Shown: positions 1-5,396 of the stretch, in pieces
How the letters are laid out: each line of letters starts with the position of its first letter
Numbering within the stretch: position 1 is the first letter of the stretch
Source of the DNA: Phormidesmis priestleyi
GTDB taxonomy: Bacteria > Cyanobacteriota > Cyanobacteriia > Phormidesmidales > Phormidesmidaceae
Assembly (NCBI GenBank): GCA_003242115.1
Contig: QBMP01000297.1
Coordinates: forward strand, 1 to 5,396
DNA: 5,396 nucleotides
Direction of reading: 5' to 3'
The notes under the pieces: model-generated
Seen by the model: the letters and a program-made list of their open reading frames with translations, nothing else
What the model was told of the DNA's origin: nothing
Databases searched by the model: none
Made by a program: the position numbers and the translations under genes

Positions 1-113
1 CGCCTTCTAAACTTTTCCTACGCCCTTTTTTTCAGATTTTGGCCCTCAGCGCAACCCCTACTGAGAATGGTGCAAGATCTGAGATAAGAAGCTATCGGTA
101 TCGTGTAACCGTC
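1..113 (+). other. Probable degenerate pglX sequence upstream of the open frame
   Basis: No single frame is open through this stretch. The frame that later encodes pglX has stops at 8-10, 62-64 and 80-82. Another frame (codons starting at position 3) is open to a TAG at 114-116 and from position 63 reads ENGARSEIRSYRYRVTV. This weakly resembles the 'W-E-N-x-G-x-E-I-x-S-Y/F' stretch that precedes the YF..TWS motif in PglX. If so, the gene changes frame by one base between about 100 and 119. A run of seven T lies at 26-32. The alternative is that this is unrelated sequence joined to pglX by a rearrangement. No promoter or start site is convincing. Confidence 0.4.
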
Positions 114-1444
114 TAGCTTCTAAGAGTCATTACTTTCGAAAGTGTGTTACTTGGAGTGAAATCGGAAGCAATTTTGGAGTGAGAATCTTACCGCGAGGAT
201 TTGTTTTTAATATAAAGGGGCCAAGTCTCTTTTCAGGAACAGCGAGTTTACACTTTCTAGCTTCTTACCTAAACTCAAAAGTCTTCTCACACCTGCTAGC
301 TCTTATAAGTCAAACCATAAGCTTCAATGGAGGAGAAGTAGAGAAAATTCCTGTTGAAATAGATAATTCTGAAGTTGTACAACGTGCAGAAACTAATGCG
401 AAAGCGTGTTTAGAGATTTCGGAGCTTGATTACCATGGAAGCGAAACTTCTTGGAGTTTCAGAGTCCTACCATTGCTCGATCTTCTTCATCGCGAATGTG
501 TCCTGAATGAAACCTGGAATCGTCTTCGTCACTTTTGGCTTAGGATGACAGAAGAGATGCTGCGATTAGAAGAAGAAAACAACAGCATGTTTATTAATGC
601 CTATGGCTTTGAGCATGAACTGTCTTCTCGTATATCTCTAAATGGAATTACTCTTACCTGCAATCCTCACTACCGCTATGACTCTACCAAACCCGAAGCC
701 CTCCTACTAGCTGACACCATGCGAGAATTCATCTCCTATGCTGTCGGCTGCATGTTCGGTCGCTACTCCCTCGACGCCCCCGGCCTCATCCTCGCCAACC
801 AGGGCGAAACCCTCACCGACTACCTCACCCAAATTCCCAACCCCACCTTCTGCGCCGACGAAGACAACGTCATCCCCATTCTCGACGGCGACTGGTTTCC
901 CGACGACATCACCGAACGCTTTTATACCTTTCTCCGCACCACCTTCGGCGAACAGCACTACACCGAAAACCTTAAATTCCTCGAAGAAGGTCTCGGCCAG
1001 GGCAAACGCCTAGACATCCGCAAATACTTTCTCCGCGACTTTTATACAGACCACCTCAAACGCTACAAAAAACGCCCCATCTACTGGCTATTCTCCAGCC
1101 CCAAAGGCACCTTCAATGCCCTCATCTACATGCACCGCTACCGCCCCGACACCGTTAGCATTGTGCTAAACGACTACCTCCGCGAATTTCAAACCAAACT
1201 CACCGCCCGTCAAAGCTACCTCGAAACTCTCAGCATCAGCGAAAGCGCTCCCCCGTCTGAAAAGACCAAAGCCCTTAGAGAAATAGAAAATCTCAAGAGG
1301 GATATCGCTGAACTCAAAGACTACGAACGCCAAACCCTATATCCCTTAGCCACCCAGCAAATAGAGATCGACCTAGACGATGGCGTGAAGGTAAACTATC
1401 CTAAGTTCGGCAAAGCGCTGAAAAAGGTTCCTGGCCTCAGTTAA
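83..1444 (+). pseudogene. pglX: PglX (BREX-1 adenine-specific DNA methyltransferase), C-terminal part only
   Basis: PglX methylates adenine at a non-palindromic site to mark self DNA in BREX-1, and is also needed for defence. Family members are about 1,200 residues; here there are 421 codons after a GTG at 179, plus about 32 upstream in the same frame. That GTG is probably an internal valine: the codons before it read YFRKCVTWSEIGSNFG, matching the family's YF..xiTWS.i stretch, and in-frame stops at 62-64 and 80-82 block extension. Counting from the GTG: a TRD-like end, FNGGEVEKIPV at 49-59; ETSW at 89-92; NPHYRY at about 162; DTMREFISYAVGCMFGRYSLD from 179; a charged, probably helical stretch at about 355-390; and the family terminus GVKVNYPKFGKALKKVPGL. 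The N-terminal methyltransferase domain with NPPY is not in view. The product is probably non-functional unless joined to upstream sequence by frameshifting or rearrangement. Family assignment is firm; the pseudogene call is inference. Confidence 0.8.
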
Positions 1445-1448
1445 CTAC

Positions 1449-1452
1449 GGAG
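1449..1452 (+). promoter_or_regulatory. Weak ribosome binding site of ptuA
   Basis: GGAG lies 4 nt before the ATG at 1457, inside the 12-nt gap after the pglX stop codon. The spacing is short, so ptuA translation may depend partly on ribosomes finishing pglX. Confidence 0.5.
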
Positions 1453-1456
1453 CTAA

Positions 1457-2740
1457 ATGCACATCCAAACGCTCACCCTCAACAACTATCGCGGCGCACA
1501 GTCCCTATCGCTAGATTTGGACTCGCAGCTGAACGTATTTGTAGGTATCAATGGAGCCGGGAAATCCACTATTTTAGATGCTGCTACGCTCCTGCTCTCG
1601 TGGGCTGTCAACCGCATCCGGTCGCCAACCGCATCCGGTCGCCCCATTGCTGAAGGCGACATCACAAATGGTCAACCCTCAGCGTCCATTGAACTAATAG
1701 GTGTCCATGAGGATAAAAGCATCACCTGGAGACTCGCCAAAGCCCGCAAAGGCTCGCGCATATCAGAAAATCCTACGAACCTAAAGCCACTGAGCAGCTA
1801 CGTCAATGCCGTACAGGATCATCTACAGTCCGAAAGCGCAGCGCTGCCCCTTTTCGCTTACTATCCTGTAAACCGAGCAGTCTTAGAAATCCCACTACGC
1901 ATCCGTACACGGCACGAGTTCGATCTACTGGCAGCTTATGACAAAGCGCTCGACAGTGAAACGGCCTTTCGCACGTTTTTTGAATGGTTTAGAGCCCGTG
2001 AAGATCTAGAAAATGAGCTTAAAATCCTCAATATAGAAGGCTCAAACCTAAAAGCTCCCAGAAAAACACCTGACGCGCCTGACCCTCAGCTCCAAGCCGT
2101 TAGAGACGCGCTCTATCAATTCCTACCAGAATTTAGCAATTTAAGAGTTCGTCGCAGCCCGCTTAGGATGGAAGTAGAGAAAAATGGACATGTTTTAACC
2201 GTCAATCAGCTTTCTGATGGTGAAAAGTGCCTGATTGCTTTGATTAGCGACTTGGCAAGGCGACTTGCCATTGCCAACCCTACCGCCGAAAGTCCACTCA
2301 CCGGAGAAGGCATCATCCTCATTGATGAAATAGACCTGCACCTGCATCCCAAATGGCAACGCATCGTAGTTCCTAAACTGCTCAAAGTCTTCCCAAACTG
2401 CCAATTTCTAGTCTCTACCCACTCCCCTCATGTACTTACTCATGTTCAACCTGAAAACATCTTTCTTTTAGATTGGATAGATAGTAACATTACAGCCCAA
2501 CACCCTTCCGAATCATATGGTAAAACCGTCGAGCGGATATTGGAAGATCTAATGGGCCTTGAAACAACTCGACCTGCTGTCGTAAAAACAAATTTACAGG
2601 CTATATATGAGATGATTGCTCGCGATCATCTAGACGAGGCGCGCCGAGAGATCGTTCATCTAAAATCCAAAATTGGTAGCGATCCAGAGCTTGTCAAAGC
2701 AGAAGGTTTGATCAGACGAAAGGAGCTGATCGGACGATGA
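1457..2740 (+). CDS. ptuA: PtuA-like ATPase of a Septu defence system
   Basis: A 427-residue ABC/SMC-like (RecF/OLD-type) ATPase. Visible parts: an N-terminal strand with LNNYRG (8-13); Walker A GINGAGKST at 30-38; a variable middle region (about 60-230); the ABC signature LSDGEK at 252-257; Walker B ILIDEID with D290 and E291; and an H-loop STHSP with H322. A further C-terminal helical part of about 100 residues follows. No TOPRIM nuclease domain is seen, so this is not a self-contained OLD protein. The nuclease is supplied by the next gene, whose start overlaps this stop by 4 nt. In Septu systems, PtuA forms an oligomer with PtuB and ATP keeps the nuclease in check until infection; that role here is inferred from family and context. 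The same ATPase-HNH pair also occurs as the effector of some retrons, but no reverse transcriptase or msr/msd is present in the window. A perfect 17-bp tandem repeat lies at codons 51-62 without breaking the frame. ATPase call is certain; Septu assignment is good. Confidence 0.85.
   Translation: MHIQTLTLNNYRGAQSLSLDLDSQLNVFVGINGAGKSTILDAATLLLSWAVNRIRSPTASGRPIAEGDITNGQPSASIELIGVHEDKSITWRLAKARKGSRISENPTNLKPLSSYVNAVQDHLQSESAALPLFAYYPVNRAVLEIPLRIRTRHEFDLLAAYDKALDSETAFRTFFEWFRAREDLENELKILNIEGSNLKAPRKTPDAPDPQLQAVRDALYQFLPEFSNLRVRRSPLRMEVEKNGHVLTVNQLSDGEKCLIALISDLARRLAIANPTAESPLTGEGIILIDEIDLHLHPKWQRIVVPKLLKVFPNCQFLVSTHSPHVLTHVQPENIFLLDWIDSNITAQHPSESYGKTVERILEDLMGLETTRPAVVKTNLQAIYEMIARDHLDEARREIVHLKSKIGSDPELVKAEGLIRRKELIGR
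1609..1642 (+). repeat. Perfect 17-bp tandem duplication inside ptuA
   Basis: The unit CAACCGCATCCGGTCGC occurs twice back to back (1609-1625 and 1626-1642) with no mismatch. As 17 is not a multiple of 3, the copies are read in different frames: the first gives NRIRS, the second gives TASGR. Loss or gain of one unit would frameshift ptuA about 50 codons from its start. Confidence 0.9.
2720..2725 (+). promoter_or_regulatory. Ribosome binding site of ptuB
   Basis: AAGGAG lies 11 nt before the ATG at 2737, within the last codons of ptuA. Together with the ATGA overlap (2737-2740) it supports this start and translational coupling of the two Septu genes. Confidence 0.65.
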
Positions 2741-3351
2741 AGTACATTAAAAAGCAGCCAGAACCCCAAGCATTTACAAGCTGGAAACAAGCGCAAGCAA
2801 GAACTTGGAACGATCTGAAGAATCCTATCAAGAGGATTGTGAAGCGATCGCTCATTGATGAGCAAGGACACATCTGTTGCTACTGTGAACAGCGCTTGGT
2901 TGAGAACGAATCGCATATCGAGCATTTTAAGCCCAGAAATGATGCCCTTGTAGATGATCTAGATTTTTCTAATTTCCTTTGCTCTTGCATACGACAGCTA
3001 GCAAGAGGTGCACCTTGTCACTGCGGCCATGCAAAAGATCAGTGCGATTCTAATCTGCTGGTTTCACCCTTTGATCCATTGTGTGAAGAGCGTTTTCTAT
3101 TCACTGCCGATGGTCAGATTCTAGCAGCTTCAGCCTCTGACACAACTGCTCGAAAAACTATCAACGAGTTAAATCTTGATGCTCCGAAGCTAAGAGCTTT
3201 ACGCGAAGCTGTAATATTGCGGTTTGACGATTCTAGCTTGTCTATTAAAGAACTTCAGATTATGGTTAAAGACCACTTAAGCCTATCCAACTCCGGCGAG
3301 TACGGCGAATTCTGGACAACGATTCAAGAATTGTTCGGAGGCTTAATATGA
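2737..3351 (+). CDS. ptuB: PtuB-like HNH endonuclease of a Septu defence system
   Basis: A 204-residue HNH nuclease of the kind annotated as TIGR02646 / retron-Septu HNH. The start reads MKYIKKQPEP..F..WK, the typical opening of this family. The nuclease core is C47-C48-Y-C50-E, then H60-I-E-H63-F (catalytic histidine region), then LDFSNFLCSC (N79, C82, C84) and C94-H-C96-G-H98. The paired cysteines probably hold a structural zinc and the histidines a catalytic metal, as in beta-beta-alpha-metal nucleases. The part after SPFDPLCEERFLFTADGQI (about 110-130) matches the family's conserved second half, and the length is normal, so the protein looks complete. It is sandwiched by ATGA overlaps with ptuA (2737-2740) and pglZ (3348-3351). 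Likely role: DNA cleavage as the effector of the PtuAB complex, licensed by PtuA (inferred from family). A HIP1 octamer lies at 2844-2851. Confidence in the HNH/TIGR02646 family is high. Confidence 0.88.
   Translation: MKYIKKQPEPQAFTSWKQAQARTWNDLKNPIKRIVKRSLIDEQGHICCYCEQRLVENESHIEHFKPRNDALVDDLDFSNFLCSCIRQLARGAPCHCGHAKDQCDSNLLVSPFDPLCEERFLFTADGQILAASASDTTARKTINELNLDAPKLRALREAVILRFDDSSLSIKELQIMVKDHLSLSNSGEYGEFWTTIQELFGGLI
2844..2851. repeat. HIP1 octamer GCGATCGC
   Basis: A perfect copy of the palindrome GCGATCGC inside ptuB. This octamer is highly over-represented in many cyanobacterial genomes, so it helps identify the host. Confidence 0.85.
3337..3341 (+). promoter_or_regulatory. Ribosome binding site of pglZ
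   Basis: GGAGG lies 6 nt before the ATG at 3348, within the end of ptuB. It is the best Shine-Dalgarno match in the window, and with the ATGA overlap at 3348-3351 it fixes the pglZ start. Confidence 0.75.
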
Positions 3352-5354
3352 GCGACATCGCTAAAGCCCTAAAAAAGCTTTTTAAAGACAAACACCGCAT
3401 CGTCTTTTGGTACGACGCTAAGCAGGAGCTAATCAGCGAATACGAGGCGCTAGAACTAGCTGGCGTTGAAAAGCTTGAGCTACTCAATAACGAATTTGCG
3501 CTCAAGTATCGGATTTTACGAGAGCAGCCCGACCAAAAGTTCTTGCTGTACCACAAAGGCCCACAGCCTCCTGACCTAGATAACTGGTTGCTAGATGTTC
3601 AGCTAGCCCATGGAGAATTTCGCACCGATCAAGTCGGGCTTTGGATGGCCGATTTGAACTTTGGCTTGGAGTTTGCAGAGGTGGTACAGACTCACGCCGA
3701 GTTCTACACGGCTGCTAAGCGTAGAGAGGCTTTGAAGCGATCGCACAAGCCCGACGACACGCAAGGCATCATTCGTCTCAAAATGCTGGCCATCTGTGCT
3801 GACGCCGATCCACGCCTGGACTCCATTTTGGAGCATCTGCTGGCCGAACTAGCTGAGAATATAACCGACAAAGTTAAGCTCATCAGCCGCTGTAGTCTCA
3901 CCGACTTCCTATGGCAGCAAATGGAGCGAACCTATGGCTACAAATCTGATACTCCTGGCATCGAAGACTTTGTGATCGAGCTATTCAAGTCTTGCTACGC
4001 TATGGAGACCAACGGCACCGTAAAACTCACCGGAGATGCGCTCGTTTTTCTTAAGCGCTGGAAAGACAGCCGCCGCTTTGAGCAAGCCTTTGAAACCCTC
4101 TCTGAACGCTGCGCCGATGTCTTAAGAATTGAGCAGGATCTAGAAAAAAGGAACCTTCAGGAGCTAGTGGCATTAGACTACTTTGAGCTAGTCGATAAGA
4201 AAGTAATGAGTGATTTAGTGAGAGCGATCGCCTCTAAAACCATATCCAGTGGTAACGTTACCCTTTACATTCGTCAGCGTCGGCAAGGCCACTGGTACAA
4301 AGAATTTAAAGATCTGTACGAAGCCATAGACTACGCCGCACAATTTATCTCTGCCCTAGACGAAGCCAGTCTCTCTATGGAGTCTATGACCAACGGCATT
4401 AAACAGTACTGCCAATCCTGGTTTCGCATTGATCAGCTATACCGCAAGTTCACCTTTCACGTTCGGCAGTCCGCTAAACCGCCTCTCATGGAAGCGCTTA
4501 CCGAACAAATCGAAAACCTGTATTCCAACAACTATCTGCTCAAAGTCAACGACCGATGGCAAACTTTAGTCGATGCTATGGACAAATGGGAAGTCCCATC
4601 AATCCCATTGCAGCGAACCTTCTTTTATCGTTGGGTACAACCCTTCTTGAACAAAGGCAAAAAAGTCTGCGTAATCATTTCTGATGCAATGCGATACGAA
4701 GTTGGTGAAGAACTAACGACCTTGATACGCCAAGAAGACCGCTACGACGCCGAGATCGAAGCGGCTCTGTCTATGCTACCTAGCTATACTCAGCTTGGCA
4801 TGGCTGCACTACTGCCCAATCAAGAGCTAGCCATCACCGACAGTAAAGACGCCGCTGTTAACGTCGATGGCATTAGCTCACGAGGCACCGAGAATCGTAA
4901 AAAAATCCTCAACAAAGCTCAAAAAGCAACAGCCGTACTCGCAAAAGATCTGATGAAGATGAATCGGAACGATTCTAGAGAACTCTTTCGTGAACATGCT
5001 GTCGTTTATGTGTATCACAACCACATTGATCACACAGGTAAACGGGATTCAGCAGAGCGAGTCTTTGCTGCGGCTGAAGAAACACTCGCAGAATTAATCG
5101 GAGCTGTCAAAAAACTTACAAACGCAAATGCTAGCAACATCATCGTGACTGCCGATCACGGCTTTATCTATCAAGATAAACCTATTCCTGAGAGCGACTT
5201 CACGAGCTGTGAAGCCGATGGCGACCACATCTTTTATAGAGATAGACGGTTCGTTCTGGGCAGAGGACTCAAAGAAGCCGCTGGTCTACGAAAGTTTTCT
5301 TCAGCGAACTTAGGGCTAGTTGGGGCACTGGTTCCGTCAAGTGGGACAGGATAA
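3348..5354 (+). CDS. pglZ: PglZ (BREX-1 type A, alkaline phosphatase superfamily), C-terminally truncated
   Basis: PglZ is a core BREX protein essential for phage resistance; it belongs to the alkaline phosphatase superfamily. The opening (KALKKLFKDKHRIVFWYDAK) is the typical BREX-1 PglZ start. The N-terminal and middle part (about 1-430) is mixed alpha/beta to helical. The PglZ domain follows: VCVIISDAMRYE with the putative metal-binding D446; HNHIDHTG at 557-564; and TADHGF with D603-H604. RRFVLGRGLKE and LRKFSSANLGL near the end are also family-typical. The reading then leaves the family at about residue 658 (VGALVPSSGTG, stop). BREX-1 PglZ proteins normally run to more than 800 residues, with an IPKS.NRLRV and VHGGASLQE region after this point. 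None of the three forward frames of 5322-5396 resumes that sequence, so the C-terminus is missing, not frameshifted within view. The product may be unstable or inactive despite keeping its catalytic residues. Two HIP1 octamers lie in the gene. Identity is firm; loss of function is inferred. Confidence 0.9.
   Translation: MSDIAKALKKLFKDKHRIVFWYDAKQELISEYEALELAGVEKLELLNNEFALKYRILREQPDQKFLLYHKGPQPPDLDNWLLDVQLAHGEFRTDQVGLWMADLNFGLEFAEVVQTHAEFYTAAKRREALKRSHKPDDTQGIIRLKMLAICADADPRLDSILEHLLAELAENITDKVKLISRCSLTDFLWQQMERTYGYKSDTPGIEDFVIELFKSCYAMETNGTVKLTGDALVFLKRWKDSRRFEQAFETLSERCADVLRIEQDLEKRNLQELVALDYFELVDKKVMSDLVRAIASKTISSGNVTLYIRQRRQGHWYKEFKDLYEAIDYAAQFISALDEASLSMESMTNGIKQYCQSWFRIDQLYRKFTFHVRQSAKPPLMEALTEQIENLYSNNYLLKVNDRWQTLVDAMDKWEVPSIPLQRTFFYRWVQPFLNKGKKVCVIISDAMRYEVGEELTTLIRQEDRYDAEIEAALSMLPSYTQLGMAALLPNQELAITDSKDAAVNVDGISSRGTENRKKILNKAQKATAVLAKDLMKMNRNDSRELFREHAVVYVYHNHIDHTGKRDSAERVFAAAEETLAELIGAVKKLTNANASNIIVTADHGFIYQDKPIPESDFTSCEADGDHIFYRDRRFVLGRGLKEAAGLRKFSSANLGLVGALVPSSGTG
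3737..3744. repeat. HIP1 octamer GCGATCGC
   Basis: Second perfect HIP1 palindrome, inside the N-terminal part of pglZ. Confidence 0.85.
4224..4231. repeat. HIP1 octamer GCGATCGC
   Basis: Third perfect HIP1 palindrome, in the middle of pglZ. None is found in the pglX or ptuA part of the window. Confidence 0.85.
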
Positions 5355-5396
5355 AGTGTCTATATACATAGGATAGGAGATAATAGACAGCGAAAA
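5322..5396. mobile_element. Possible left end of an inserted element that truncates pglZ
   Basis: PglZ family similarity ends at about 5319-5324, and the next bases begin GGGGCACTGGTTCCGTCAAG. An abrupt end of homology followed by a G-rich start is what an insertion-sequence terminal repeat would look like; GGCACTG also begins the ends of some IS6-family elements, but I cannot assign a family. AT-rich TATATACATA (5361-5370) and AGGAGA (5375-5380) could be the -10 box and ribosome site of a transposase whose start would lie past the window. The alternative is a simple deletion joining pglZ to unrelated sequence. Confidence 0.4.

Noticed and set aside
179..181. GTG as the genuine start of a 421-residue gene
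   Set aside because: PglX-like sequence continues in frame before it (YFRKCVTWSEI), family members are far longer, and the GGAG just upstream is better explained as codons of the conserved stretch.
707..1013. Open frames on the minus strand (707-958) and in another + frame (738-1013) over pglX
   Set aside because: Low-complexity translations caused by the C-rich third positions of pglX; they are shadows of the real frame.
2195..2925. Minus-strand open frames over ptuA and ptuB
   Set aside because: They overlap conserved ATPase and HNH motifs on the + strand and show no recognisable domain or start signal.
1457..3351. Retron with an ATPase-HNH effector
   Set aside because: The effector pair fits, but no reverse transcriptase or msr/msd-like structured RNA is present, and the neighbours are BREX genes.
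3266..3901. Minus-strand open frames over the start of pglZ
   Set aside because: Serine- and leucine-rich antisense shadows of a clearly coding + frame.
5342..5365. Possible terminator hairpin after pglZ (GACA ... TGTC)
   Set aside because: The stem is only 4 bp with no T run, too weak to call.
1..5396. CRISPR arrays, tRNA or rRNA genes
   Set aside because: No regularly spaced repeats and no tRNA- or rRNA-like segments were seen on either strand.

Overview
This window looks like part of a cyanobacterial phage-defence island. The host clue is three copies of the octamer GCGATCGC (HIP1, the repeat enriched in many cyanobacterial genomes) within 1.4 kb. The proteins themselves do not fix the genus. 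All genes lie on the + strand and are packed as one operon: 12 nt separate the first two genes, and the later junctions are 4-nt ATGA stop/start overlaps.

Layout: (i) about 1-1444 is the 3' third of pglX, the BREX type 1 adenine-specific DNA methyltransferase. It is cut off from its N-terminal catalytic part by the window edge and by stop codons and frame changes in the first ~115 bases. (ii) 1457-2740 and 2737-3351 are an intact ATPase + HNH nuclease pair of the Septu (PtuA/PtuB) type. (iii) 3348-5354 is pglZ, the BREX alkaline-phosphatase-superfamily protein. It keeps its core catalytic motifs but loses the family C-terminus at about 5320, where unrelated sequence begins. (iv) 5322-5396 is non-coding and may be the first bases of an inserted mobile element.

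The arrangement is a second defence system (Septu) nested without scars between two core BREX-1 genes, so it would be co-transcribed and translationally coupled with pglZ. Both BREX genes look damaged on their outer sides (pglX at its 5' part, pglZ at its 3' end), while the Septu pair looks complete. Full BREX-1 needs brxA, brxB, brxC, full-length pglX, pglZ and brxL; only fragments of two of these are in view. My reading is that BREX is decaying here and Septu may be the module still under selection, but flanking sequence would be needed to confirm this. Other points are a sharp base-composition break inside pglX at about 690-715, just after the target-recognition region, and a perfect 17-bp tandem duplication inside ptuA.
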